A stretch of DNA of 53,417 nt, from contig NZ_CAMFKO010000029.1 in assembly GCF_945957265.1 (NCBI RefSeq), positions 1-53,417 on the forward strand, given 5' to 3'. A program made the position numbers and the translations under genes. Below the pieces are notes generated by a model that ran no database searches, was not told where the DNA came from, and worked only from the letters and a program-made list of their open reading frames with translations. Below are positions 16,462 through 24,469 of this stretch, one piece after another; position 1 is the stretch's first letter; each line of letters begins with the position of its first letter. The stretch comes from an uncultured Dechloromonas sp. (GTDB taxonomy: Bacteria > Pseudomonadota > Gammaproteobacteria > Burkholderiales > Rhodocyclaceae).

Positions 16462-17541
16462 TCATTCCAGCAAGACCCCGTTGCGGCTCACCACGCTCAG
16501 GCCGACCGGGACGGACAGCGTTCTCCGGCCGTTGGGAAAGGCGACCGTGAAATCGTCGATGTGATATTCGTTCTGGAGCAGGGCCCGGGCGAGGGCCTGC
16601 CTGTCGGCGACGCCCCGCTCCGCCAGCTGGGTCAGCAGGCGACCGACCAGGTAGATTTCCAGTTGGCTGTATTCGTAGGGCAGGTTGAACGTCGCAAACG
16701 ATGAGATAGCCTTCTGGTACGCCTTCGCCAGCCTGGACTTGGCCAGGTCGGGGTTGGGCATGCTGTGGGCAACCAGCATTCCGGTCGATATGCCCTGGGT
16801 CTGCTGGAGCCAGCGGAAGGGCTCGACGGTCGACAACGCCGCCGCCAGGGCGCCGGGTTGCCGTTGCCGCAGCGAGCGGCTCGCCGCCACGGCATCCGCG
16901 TTGTTCAGGAAAAAGACATGCGCCTCGTCCGGCCGGCCGGTCGCACCCGGGAAGGCGGGCGTTCCTGCTGCCTTGCCGGGCTGGTGCCGGGAAACCGCCA
17001 GCTTGTGGGCCTCGAAGACGGCGGCCACGTCGGGGGCGTAGCCGGCCAGCTCCTCCGATAGCCACAGATGCACGCTGCGCGCGCCGAGCGTCCCGAGCTG
17101 GCGGGCGATCGCTTCGGCCTCCGCGGCGTAGGGCGTGTGAAAGCAGAAGGCGAGGGATTTTTCCCGGCACACCGCCGCATTGGCATTGACGGCACCCAGC
17201 AGCGGCACCTGGTGGCGCCGGGCGACGGCCTCGACGGCGGCACATGCCGCCTCGCCGACGCAGCCGACCAGGGCCTGGACCTGGCCTTGGACTATGAGTC
17301 TTTCGGCGTTCCTGGCGGCGGTCGCCGGATCGCCTCCGTCGTCCATAAGCTCCAGCCGGATGCGTTTGCGCAGCGCGGGACCGGCCTCCATCAGCGCGAC
17401 CTGGAGCCCGTCCTGGACCATTTGTCCCTGTTCCAGGCGCGGCCCGCTCAAGGGCAGCGTGGCGCCGATGCTCAGTTCCGGCGGGGCCGCATGGACGCCG
17501 GTGGCAAGAAGCAGGAGGAGGATGGTCCGGATGGCTGGCAT
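16462..17541 (-). CDS. Periplasmic ABC transporter-type substrate-binding protein (LivJ-like, orphan)
   Basis: A 359-residue type I periplasmic binding protein of the branched-chain amino acid/urea type (LivJ/AmiC family). It has a signal peptide (MPAIRTILLLLLATGVHA, cleaved before APPELS). The first lobe starts LSIGATLPLSGPR, and segments such as GCVGEAACAAVEAVA and YEYSQLEIYLVGRLL follow the family. No permease or ATPase genes adjoin it, so it may be a ligand sensor or feed a distant transporter. It is divergent from the amine dehydrogenase operon, with a shared inverted repeat in between, suggesting coregulation and an amine or aromatic ligand. Confidence 0.82.
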   Translation of the reverse strand: MPAIRTILLLLLATGVHAAPPELSIGATLPLSGPRLEQGQMVQDGLQVALMEAGPALRKRIRLELMDDGGDPATAARNAERLIVQGQVQALVGCVGEAACAAVEAVARRHQVPLLGAVNANAAVCREKSLAFCFHTPYAAEAEAIARQLGTLGARSVHLWLSEELAGYAPDVAAVFEAHKLAVSRHQPGKAAGTPAFPGATGRPDEAHVFFLNNADAVAASRSLRQRQPGALAAALSTVEPFRWLQQTQGISTGMLVAHSMPNPDLAKSRLAKAYQKAISSFATFNLPYEYSQLEIYLVGRLLTQLAERGVADRQALARALLQNEYHIDDFTVAFPNGRRTLSVPVGLSVVSRNGVLLE

Positions 17542-17602
17542 GGTTTCCCTTGGTCGGTTGCGCGGGGCGCCGCCAGTCTGGGGCGGTATGCCGGATGAGA
17601 GA

Positions 17603-17676
17603 TATCAAGAATCGGAAAAGCGGCATGCCGACCGGGCGCTGTCGGTGCCCGAAGCGCTTTTTGCCGATTCTTGATA
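17603..17676. promoter_or_regulatory. Inverted-repeat regulatory element between the binding-protein gene and the amine dehydrogenase operon
   Basis: Two perfect 13-bp inverted arms, TATCAAGAATCGG (17603-17615) and CCGATTCTTGATA (17664-17676), are separated by 48 bp, with further similarity inward (AAAAGCG / GCGCTTTTT). Each arm points to one of the divergent genes, ending 62 and 66 bp before the two start codons. The right arm recurs as TTGCCGATTTTTGATA at 24355-24370 before the DUF1329 operon. Confidence 0.65.
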
Positions 17677-17742
17677 CAGCCCGCGACGGACCTCGCCGGA
17701 TACTGGCGGCACGCTCCCTAACGCGTCGATAGAGGTCAGAAC

Positions 17743-18909
17743 ATGAACAACATTTCCCTGCGGCGGGCCCTGCTTGCCCTGCCGCTCTGCCTGGCGGCCG
17801 CCATGGCGCAGGCCGGCAAGGACCGGCCGCCGCCCCTCCCCGAGGAGGAGATCACGCTCGAACGGCTGACGCCGCCGGACGGCAATCGCCTGTACGTCAC
17901 CGATTTCGTGTTCAATCACATGGCCGATGGCCGCATGCATGTGGTCGATGGCAGCGCGGCGCGCTTCCTCGGCATGGTGATGACCGGATTCGGCGCACTG
18001 ACCACGGTGTCGCCGGACGGCAAGGCCATCTACGTCGCCACCACCTATTACCCGCGGCTGTACCGCGGCCAGCGCAGCGATGTCGTCGAAATCCACGATG
18101 CCGCAACGCTGGAGCTGAAGGCCGAGATCGACATTCCTGCCAAGCGCGCCCAGGCCGTCTCCTATCGCAGCATGCTGGTGCCGAGCGCCGACGGGCGTTT
18201 CCTGTATGTGCAGAACGCCACGCCGGCCACCTCGGTGACCGTGGTCGACCTGCGCAGCAAGAAGTTCGTGGCCGAAATCCCGACGCCGGGCTGCTGGTCG
18301 ATCCAGGGCTGGGACAAGGGTTATCGCTTCTCGACCATCTGCGGCGACGGCACCCTGCTCACGGTGACGCTGGACGATGTCGGCCAGGCCGTCGGCCGCG
18401 AGCGCAGCCAGCGCTTCTTCGACCCGGACAAGGACCCGATCTACGTCCATCCGGAAATGCTCGGCGAGGATCGCTACTTCGTTTCCTATTACGGCAACGC
18501 GTACAAGGTCACGCTGAGCGGCGACAAGCCGGCCTTTGCCGCGCCGTGGTCGCTGCTCGATGCCCGCGACCGCAAGGCCAACTGGCGGCCGGGCGGCATG
18601 GCGGTGACGGCGATGCACCGGGCCAGCGGCACCCTCTACGTGAACATGCACGACAAGGGCGAGGAGGGCTCGCACAAGAACCCGTCCAAGGAAATCTGGG
18701 CCTACGATGTCGCCAGCCAGAAGCGGGTGGCGCGCATCCCGTCGAACGGCGCGATTTCGCTGGTCGCCAGCCAGGGTGCGGAGCCGCTGCTCTACGGGCT
18801 GAACGTCGAGAAGGGCGAGATCGTCGCCCGCAAGATCCAGAAGGGCTATCCGCTCGCCCGGACGATCTCGGGCATCGGCGAAACCCCGCTGTTCCTGGAG
18901 GTGCGCTGA
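17743..18909 (+). CDS. aauB: Aromatic amine (aralkylamine) dehydrogenase, heavy chain
   Basis: A 388-residue periplasmic beta-propeller subunit of the TTQ amine dehydrogenases (AauB/MauB family). A signal peptide (MNNISLRRALLALPLCL, cleaved near AQA-GKD) is followed by NRLYVTDFVFNHMADGRMHV, characteristic of the family, and seven-bladed repeats (VSPDGKAIYVATTYYPRLYRG; PGCWSIQGWDKGYRF). The enzyme oxidises primary amines such as tyramine, phenylethylamine or dopamine to aldehydes plus ammonia in the periplasm. The tyramine-type assignment rests on the nearby hydroxyphenylacetate pathway. It heads an operon, with mauE 1 bp downstream. Confidence 0.9.
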   Translation: MNNISLRRALLALPLCLAAAMAQAGKDRPPPLPEEEITLERLTPPDGNRLYVTDFVFNHMADGRMHVVDGSAARFLGMVMTGFGALTTVSPDGKAIYVATTYYPRLYRGQRSDVVEIHDAATLELKAEIDIPAKRAQAVSYRSMLVPSADGRFLYVQNATPATSVTVVDLRSKKFVAEIPTPGCWSIQGWDKGYRFSTICGDGTLLTVTLDDVGQAVGRERSQRFFDPDKDPIYVHPEMLGEDRYFVSYYGNAYKVTLSGDKPAFAAPWSLLDARDRKANWRPGGMAVTAMHRASGTLYVNMHDKGEEGSHKNPSKEIWAYDVASQKRVARIPSNGAISLVASQGAEPLLYGLNVEKGEIVARKIQKGYPLARTISGIGETPLFLEVR

Positions 18910-18910
18910 C

Positions 18911-19456
18911 ATGGGCGCGACCACTTTCCTTTTCGACCCGGTCGTCGTCCATGCCGCCGCAGCCGCCATGGGGATCATCCTGATCGTCGGCGCGCTGGGC
19001 AAATTGCGCGACCTGGAACTGTTCCGCTACGCCGTCGAGAACTACGGCCTGCTCGGCAGCACGGCCTCGGCGCTGGTCGCCCGCGTGCTGCCGGCGGTCG
19101 AACTGCTGGCCGGCCTGGCGCTGATCCTCGAAACCACCCGCCTGCTCGGCGTCCTGCTCGGCCTGGCCGTCATGGCGCTGGTCACCGGGGCGGTGGCGAT
19201 CAACCTGCTGCGCGGCATGGGGCGCATCGAATGCGGCTGCGGTACCGGCGGCCAGCGCATCTCGTGGGGCCTGGTCGGGCGCAACCTCTTCCTCAGTGCC
19301 GCGCTGCTGCTGGCCGCCGCCGACGAGCTGCCGCGCAGCCTCGGCGCTATCGATTATTTCAGTGTGGCGGGCGCCATCCTGGCCTTGCTGGTTCTCTACG
19401 CCAGCGCCAACCAGCTGCTTGCCAATCAACCGCTTCTGAAGGAGTTGCAATCATGA
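18911..19456 (+). CDS. mauE: MauE-type membrane protein for amine dehydrogenase maturation
   Basis: A 181-residue integral membrane protein with four to five hydrophobic helices (first about residues 13-33; then 55-75, 78-98, 115-135, 145-165). It contains the GRIECGCG segment (~96-103), whose two cysteines resemble a redox pair. MauE, together with MauD, is required for disulfide formation in the cysteine-rich light chain and for its stability. It starts 1 bp after aauB and overlaps mauD (ATGA). Confidence 0.88.
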   Translation: MGATTFLFDPVVVHAAAAAMGIILIVGALGKLRDLELFRYAVENYGLLGSTASALVARVLPAVELLAGLALILETTRLLGVLLGLAVMALVTGAVAINLLRGMGRIECGCGTGGQRISWGLVGRNLFLSAALLLAAADELPRSLGAIDYFSVAGAILALLVLYASANQLLANQPLLKELQS

Positions 19457-20073
19457 TGGATCCGCTCGCCCTCTCCGTAATCGCCCTGTGGGTCGTCGTC
19501 GTCGCCCTCGGCATCTGTGTCCTGGCTCTTTCCCGCCAGATCGGCATCCTCTACGAACGTGTCGCGCCGATGGGGGCGCTGATGATGGACCACGGCCCCA
19601 AGGTCGGCGAACTGGCGCCGCCGGTCGAAGTCACCACCTGGGAAGGCCAGGGCCTGACCATCGGCACGGCCACCGCCAGGAGCACGCTGCTCTTCTTCGT
19701 GTCGCCGACCTGCCCGGTGTGCAAGAAGCTGCTGCCCATCATCCGTTCCGTGCAGCAACGCGAAAGCAGCTGGCTGAACGTGGTGCTGGCCTCCGACGGA
19801 GACCGCCCCGAGCATGCGACTTTCCGCGACAAGTACCAGCTGGCCGACTTCCCCTACGTGCTGTCGCAGCCGCTGGGCATGGCCTACAAGATTTCCAAGC
19901 TGCCGTATTGCGTGCTGCTCGATGCCAAGGGTTTCGTCCGCGCCAAGGGCCTGGTCAATTCCCGCGAGCAGGTCGAAAGCCTGATGACGGCTTACGAAAG
20001 CGGCATCGCCTCGGTGCAGGAACATATCGACCGCCAGTTGCTGGCCGCCGAAGCCCATCCCGAAAAGAGCTGA
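19453..20073 (+). CDS. mauD: MauD-type thiol:disulfide protein for amine dehydrogenase maturation
   Basis: A 206-residue membrane-anchored thioredoxin-like protein. One N-terminal helix (residues 5-27) anchors it; the thioredoxin motif CPVC is at 87-90, preceded by FFVSPT. The cis-proline region is KLPYCVLLD. MauD helps form the many disulfides of the light chain. The ATG at 19453 overlaps the mauE stop. A longer open frame runs upstream inside mauE and was not used. It lies 3 bp before the light-chain gene. Confidence 0.9.
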   Translation: MMDPLALSVIALWVVVVALGICVLALSRQIGILYERVAPMGALMMDHGPKVGELAPPVEVTTWEGQGLTIGTATARSTLLFFVSPTCPVCKKLLPIIRSVQQRESSWLNVVLASDGDRPEHATFRDKYQLADFPYVLSQPLGMAYKISKLPYCVLLDAKGFVRAKGLVNSREQVESLMTAYESGIASVQEHIDRQLLAAEAHPEKS

Positions 20074-20076
20074 GCC

Positions 20077-20625
20077 ATGGACTTCCTCAAACTACTCGAC
20101 CGCTTCACCGAACGCCGGACGCGTTCGGTGGCCCAGAATGCGACGCGGCGCGGCTTCCTGGTCGGCGTCAGCAAGCTGCTCGTCGCCGGCGCCTTCGCGC
20201 TGCCCGTGCTGCCTTTCGACCGCACCAACAGCGCCCATGCCGCCGGTGGCCACGGGGCGCCGAAGAAGAAGGGCGAGCCGACCGATACCGATTGCGATTA
20301 CTGGCGCTACTGCAGCGTCGACGGCTTCCTGTGCTCCTGCTGCGGCGGCACGATGACGACCTGCCCGCCGGGTTCGACGCCGTCGGCGGTGTCCTGGGTC
20401 GGCACCTGCCACAACCCGGCCGACGGCCGCGACTACCTGGTCAGCTACAACGACTGCTGCGGCAAGACCTCCTGCGGGCGCTGCTTCTGCAACACCAACA
20501 TCCGCGAACGGCCGGGCTACCGCATGGGCGTGCACAACGACATCAACTGGTGCATGGCCAACCAGAGCAGCCACTACCACTGCACGGTGTCGATCATCGT
20601 CGGCCTGGAAGAGGGACAGTCATGA
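20077..20625 (+). CDS. aauA: Aromatic amine dehydrogenase, light chain (TTQ subunit)
   Basis: A 182-residue catalytic small subunit carrying tryptophan tryptophylquinone made from two of its own Trp residues. By comparison with known light chains these are Trp107 (SAVSWVGTCHN) and Trp158 (NDINWCMAN), with catalytic Asp126 in LVSYNDCCG. The mature part has 14 cysteines, most expected in disulfides. The N-terminus has a long twin-arginine signal (ATRRGFLVG, Arg24-Arg25, then a hydrophobic stretch and SAHA), so it is exported folded through Tat. It is flanked by mauD and a cytochrome gene (4-bp overlap). The exact amine substrate is inferred from context. Confidence 0.93.
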   Translation: MDFLKLLDRFTERRTRSVAQNATRRGFLVGVSKLLVAGAFALPVLPFDRTNSAHAAGGHGAPKKKGEPTDTDCDYWRYCSVDGFLCSCCGGTMTTCPPGSTPSAVSWVGTCHNPADGRDYLVSYNDCCGKTSCGRCFCNTNIRERPGYRMGVHNDINWCMANQSSHYHCTVSIIVGLEEGQS

Positions 20626-21068
20626 AGCGTTTGATGTGCAGCCTGACCCTGGCGCTGGTCGCCGGGCTTGCCGGGGCCAACGATGGCAAGGCGATCTACG
20701 ACGCCAACTGCGCCGCCTGCCACCAGCCGGATGGCGCCGGGGCGCTCGGCCTGGCGCCGCCGCTGGCCGGCACGCTGGGCAAGCGCATGGCGTTCGCCGA
20801 GGGGCGCAAGTACCTGCCGGGGATCGTCATCGCCGGCCTGGCCGGCAAGATGGAGTCGAAAGGCGTGATCTACGAAGGCCTGATGCCGTCCTGGCAGCAG
20901 TTGTCGGATGGCGAGCTGGCCGCCGTGCTCAACCATGTGCTGAGCACCTTCAATGCGCCCGACCTGCCCGCCGATTTCCAGGCCATCGCGGCCGACGAAC
21001 TGGCTGCCGCGCGCGCCAAGAAGCCGACGGCCAAGGAGTTGCGCGCCTGGCGGGCGGCTTCCCAGTAA
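20622..21068 (+). CDS. Periplasmic monoheme cytochrome c (amine dehydrogenase operon, 1)
   Basis: A 148-residue class I cytochrome c. A signal peptide (MKRLMCSLTLALVAGLAGA) precedes NDGKAIYDANCAACH, with heme-binding Cys30, Cys33 and His34. A methionine in GLMPSW is the likely distal ligand. The start overlaps the aauA stop (ATGA). It probably takes part in electron transfer from the TTQ enzyme to the respiratory chain, directly or via a blue copper protein, but no azurin gene is seen here. Confidence 0.88.
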   Translation: MKRLMCSLTLALVAGLAGANDGKAIYDANCAACHQPDGAGALGLAPPLAGTLGKRMAFAEGRKYLPGIVIAGLAGKMESKGVIYEGLMPSWQQLSDGELAAVLNHVLSTFNAPDLPADFQAIAADELAAARAKKPTAKELRAWRAASQ

Positions 21069-21112
21069 GCCGCGCCGCGCTTCATTTCTTTCCCGCTTCC
21101 AAGGAGACGGCC

Positions 21113-21559
21113 ATGGCCATCGCCCCCCTGATCCGCTGCGGCCTTTTGCTGGCCGGCCTGTCGGGCCTGCTCGCCGGCGAGGCCGCGGCGGATGCCGCGA
21201 AGAAGAACTACCGCCTCTTTTGCATGGGCTGCCACCAGAGCGACGGTACCGGTTCGCCGGAGAACGGCATCCCCAGCATGCGCGACGAGGTCGGGCATTT
21301 CCTGCGCGTGCCGGAGGGCCGGGCCTACCTGTCGCAGGTGCCGGGCACCCTGAACACGCCACTCGGCGATGCCGAGACGGCTGACCTGCTCAACTGGGTG
21401 ATGAGCAATATCGGGCGCGGCAGCATCCCCGCCGACTTCAAACCCTACACCGCCGACGACGTGAAGGCCTACCGCGCCTCCGTGCCGCAGGACATTCCCG
21501 GCATGCGCGTCAGGCTGCTCAAGCAACTCGAAACCGTCCAGCTCGGATCGGCTCGCTAA
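21113..21559 (+). CDS. Periplasmic monoheme cytochrome c (amine dehydrogenase operon, 2)
   Basis: A 148-residue c-type cytochrome with a signal peptide (residues 1-26, ending AGEAAA) and one CMGCH heme site (Cys37, Cys40, His41). Downstream are GTGSPENGIPSMRDEVGHFL and a long helical C-terminus. It is unlike the preceding cytochrome beyond the heme motif, so the two are not a recent duplication. AAGGAGAC precedes the ATG at 21113. It likely works with the amine dehydrogenase; partner unknown. Confidence 0.87.
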   Translation: MAIAPLIRCGLLLAGLSGLLAGEAAADAAKKNYRLFCMGCHQSDGTGSPENGIPSMRDEVGHFLRVPEGRAYLSQVPGTLNTPLGDAETADLLNWVMSNIGRGSIPADFKPYTADDVKAYRASVPQDIPGMRVRLLKQLETVQLGSAR

Positions 21560-21570
21560 CCGGAGTTTCC

Positions 21571-22674
21571 ATGAACAATTTGCAAGGTCTGCGCCGTGGC
21601 CTGATCGCCACGGCAGGGGTGGTTTTTGCCTCGCTTTTCGTCTGCCTGCAGGTCAGCCCGGAATGGCTGACCGGTTGGGGAACCGTCGTCCTGGTCGCCA
21701 TGGTGCCGACGCAGATCGTCATCAGCCTGGTCTGGCACAGCGACTATCCGAAGGCGCTGGCCGATCTGCCCCAGCCGGCACGCGGCCTCGCCTTCACCGC
21801 GCTCAATGCGCTGGTCGGCGCCGGCGTCGCCTATGTCGCCTGGCAGACGGTCGGCGGCGGCCTCGATGTGCCGACGCCTTTCCTGATCATGTTCCTGATC
21901 TTCAGCGTCGAGGTGCTGCTGGCCCTGGTCGTGCCGCTGCAATGCTGGCCGTTCGCCCCGGCGATCCGGCATCCCGGGCTGATGGGCGTCGCCCTGCTGC
22001 TGGCCGCCTACGGCCTGGCCTATGCCCTGTTCGGCTGGCTGTTCGATTTCGGCTTCCTGGCCGGGGCGCCTTTCTACCGGATCGAGCTCGATCCGCAGGG
22101 CCTGTTCATGGCCTGGATTCCGCTGGCTTTCGCCGTTGCCATGCTGGTGCCGCTGCTCGGCTTGATCCTGTTCGATTTCTGGCCGGTCGGCGTCCTCGCC
22201 GGCAAGGTGCCTGCGATGGCCCGGCAGCCGTTGTTCGGGATCGCCGCGCTGCTTCTGATCGTCGCGGTCACGGCCGGCCTGTGGGCGGTTTTCGTCGGGC
22301 GGGGCATGGACATGGTGGCGTTCATGGTGCGCATCTGCGTGACGGTCGAATTCGGCTATTTCATCCTGCTGGTGATGTTCGAGGGCGTGCCCCAGCTCAA
22401 GCTGCCGCAGCCGTGGCGCGGCCTGGTGCTCAACGCGCTGGCCGTCGGCCTGGCGGCCGCCATGCTGCAGCTTTACGAAAAGATGGCGCTGGACCGGTTT
22501 CCGCTCAGCTCGGGCGGGCCGACCTATCCGCTCGAACTGTGGCTGGGCTCGGCCATGCTGTCGGTGACCTTCCCGCTGATGGTGGTGGTCGGCAGCTACT
22601 TCCAGTTCTGGCCGCTGACTTCCCGGGGCGCGGCCGACGGGGTTGGCCAGCCCGCCAATCAGGAAGCCGCTTGA
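21571..22674 (+). CDS. Polytopic membrane protein of unknown function in the amine dehydrogenase operon
   Basis: A 367-residue protein dominated by hydrophobic segments, about nine or ten transmembrane helices (for example residues 10-30, 37-57, 73-95, 105-127, 138-160, 180-205, 220-240, 250-275, 285-305 and 328-350). I do not recognise a family. There are no cofactor or transporter signature motifs that I can name. It starts 12 bp after the second cytochrome gene with a GGAG ribosome site and is followed at 11 bp by the chemoreceptor. Amine uptake or membrane electron transfer are possible; neither is shown. Confidence 0.7.
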   Translation: MNNLQGLRRGLIATAGVVFASLFVCLQVSPEWLTGWGTVVLVAMVPTQIVISLVWHSDYPKALADLPQPARGLAFTALNALVGAGVAYVAWQTVGGGLDVPTPFLIMFLIFSVEVLLALVVPLQCWPFAPAIRHPGLMGVALLLAAYGLAYALFGWLFDFGFLAGAPFYRIELDPQGLFMAWIPLAFAVAMLVPLLGLILFDFWPVGVLAGKVPAMARQPLFGIAALLLIVAVTAGLWAVFVGRGMDMVAFMVRICVTVEFGYFILLVMFEGVPQLKLPQPWRGLVLNALAVGLAAAMLQLYEKMALDRFPLSSGGPTYPLELWLGSAMLSVTFPLMVVVGSYFQFWPLTSRGAADGVGQPANQEAA

Positions 22675-22684
22675 GCGGCGCGGC

Positions 22685-24304
22685 ATGACTCTCAAATTCC
22701 GTCTGTGGGCGATCACGCTGCTATCGGCCCTTTCCCTGCTGCTCGTCGGCGGCGCCGGCTATCACGTGGCCAGCCTGCTCGGCGACAGCCTGGGCTCGAT
22801 GATCAATCTGGCCGTCCCGAGCATACGCTTGTTGACCGACAGCGAGCAGGAGCTGGCTGCCGTCCGCATCGCGCTGCTGCAACATGTCGTCGAGTCCGAC
22901 CCGGCGAAGATGACCCAGCTCGAAAACCTGGCCGAGCAGGCGAACCGGAAGGCCGAGGCGGCCCTCAAGCAGTACGGCGGCTACCTCGATCCGGCGTCGG
23001 ATGTCGACCGTCAGCTGTGGCTCGCCGACCAGCGCGCGCTCGGCGAGTTCCATGCCGTGGCCCAGGATATCTTCGCCCTGTCGCGCCAGGACAAGGCGGT
23101 GGCGCGCGACCATTTCGCCAGCCAGGGCGCCGCCAGCAGCGCCGCGGCCAGCCAGGCCATCGCCGAGCACCTGAAGCTCAATTACCGCCTCTCGGCGGAA
23201 TACGGCGAAACCTCGCTGGCCAACGCGACGCAGGCTACCCGCGTGGCCGGCGTGGTGACCCTGGCGGCTCCCATCCTTTTGCTGCTGGTTGTGCTGCCGC
23301 TGATCGGGAAGATCAACGCCAGCCTCGGCGCATTCCGCACCGCGACGACACGGATCACCGGCGAGCTCGATTTCACGACGCGCATCGCCTTGTCGGGCAA
23401 GGACGAGCTGAGCCTGCTGGCGGGCGACCTGAACACGCTGACCGGCAAGACGCAGCACAGTCTGCGGGAAATTTCCGCACGGGCCGGCGAAGTCGTCGGC
23501 GCGGCGGACGATCTTTCCCGGCATGCCGGGCAACTGGCCGGGGCCTCGGCGCAGCAGAGCGACGCCGCTTCCGACATCGCCGCCAATATCCAGCAGATGG
23601 CCGTGAGCATCGGCCAGGTCGCCAGCCAGCTCGGCCAGGCCAACCAGTTGTCGCTGGAGTCCTGTTCGGTCGCCAGCGCGGGGCGCCAGGCCATCGAGGA
23701 GACGGTCGGCGATATCCGCAACATCGCCGGCACCGTGCGCAACGCGGCGGAGATGATCGACCTGCTCGAACGCCAGAGCCACGAAATCTCCCGGGTCGTC
23801 GGGGTGATCAAGGACGTGGCCGAGCAGACCAACCTGCTGGCGCTCAATGCCGCCATCGAGGCGGCGCGCGCCGGCGAGCAGGGGCGCGGCTTCGCGGTGG
23901 TCGCCGACGAGGTGCGCAAGCTGGCCGAACGCACGGCGCTGTCGACGCGGGACATCAGCGCGACCATCGATGTCATGGCCGCCAATACCCGCGCCACGGC
24001 GGACGCGATGCAGCACGCGGTGCGCCAGGTCGAGGCGGGGGTCGATCGGGCCGGCAACGCCAATGCGGCGATCGAGCGCATCGGCAACAGCAACGCGCAG
24101 ATCACCCGCACGGTTGCCGATATTGACGCCGCCTTGCAGGAGCAGGGGCGGTCGAGCGCGGCCATCGCCGGGCGCATCGAGCAGATTGCCCACATGTCGC
24201 AGCAGAACGATCGCGTCGCCGAGGCCACCTCGGCGGCGGCCGTGCAGCTCGAAGGCCTGGCCCGCCAGACGCAGCAGATCGTGGCTTGCTACCGGCTGGA
24301 CTGA
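22685..24304 (+). CDS. Methyl-accepting chemotaxis protein
   Basis: A 539-residue chemoreceptor. There is one N-terminal membrane helix (about 6-30), a ~150-residue periplasmic four-helix sensor domain, and a second helix (about 188-210). A HAMP-like linker follows, then the cytoplasmic signalling domain with the conserved hairpin tip [20 protein letters not shown] and [18 protein letters not shown]. The ATG at 22685 removes 14 upstream residues that overlap the previous gene's end. Its place in the amine operon suggests chemotaxis toward an amine or aromatic compound (inference). Confidence 0.9.
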   Translation: MTLKFRLWAITLLSALSLLLVGGAGYHVASLLGDSLGSMINLAVPSIRLLTDSEQELAAVRIALLQHVVESDPAKMTQLENLAEQANRKAEAALKQYGGYLDPASDVDRQLWLADQRALGEFHAVAQDIFALSRQDKAVARDHFASQGAASSAAASQAIAEHLKLNYRLSAEYGETSLANATQATRVAGVVTLAAPILLLLVVLPLIGKINASLGAFRTATTRITGELDFTTRIALSGKDELSLLAGDLNTLTGKTQHSLREISARAGEVVGAADDLSRHAGQLAGASAQQSDAASDIAANIQQMAVSIGQVASQLGQANQLSLESCSVASAGRQAIEETVGDIRNIAGTVRNAAEMIDLLERQSHEISRVVGVIKDVAEQTNLLALNAAIEAARAGEQGRGFAVVADEVRKLAERTALSTRDISATIDVMAANTRATADAMQHAVRQVEAGVDRAGNANAAIERIGNSNAQITRTVADIDAALQEQGRSSAAIAGRIEQIAHMSQQNDRVAEATSAAAVQLEGLARQTQQIVACYRLD

Positions 24305-24343
24305 GCGAGCTATTTCAGATGCGTCGCGCGCGCTCTGATCTGG

Positions 24344-24370
24344 ATCAAGAAAACTTGCCGATTTTTGATA
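24344..24370. promoter_or_regulatory. Regulatory element upstream of the DUF1329 operon, shared with the amine dehydrogenase promoter
   Basis: ATCAAGAAAA (24344-24353) and TTGCCGATTTTTGATA (24355-24370) form an inverted repeat. The second part matches the right arm before aauB (17661-17676) at 15 of 16 positions. It ends 100 bp before the DUF1329 start codon, in the 165-bp intergenic gap. No convincing -35/-10 pair at normal spacing was found, which fits an activator-dependent promoter. Confidence 0.6.
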
Positions 24371-24469
24371 ACGGGCACCGTGGGGCGATTTCTACACTGT
24401 CTCCAGCCAGTGACATTGGTTGCGGCCGGCCGGAGGGGTTGGCCTCTTTTCACCACCAAGGAGGTTGAA

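Noticed and set aside
17671..17699. TTGATA as a sigma-70 -35 box for the amine dehydrogenase operon
   Set aside because: No -10-like hexamer lies 16-18 bp downstream in any of the three copies of the element, so I treat it as an activator site.
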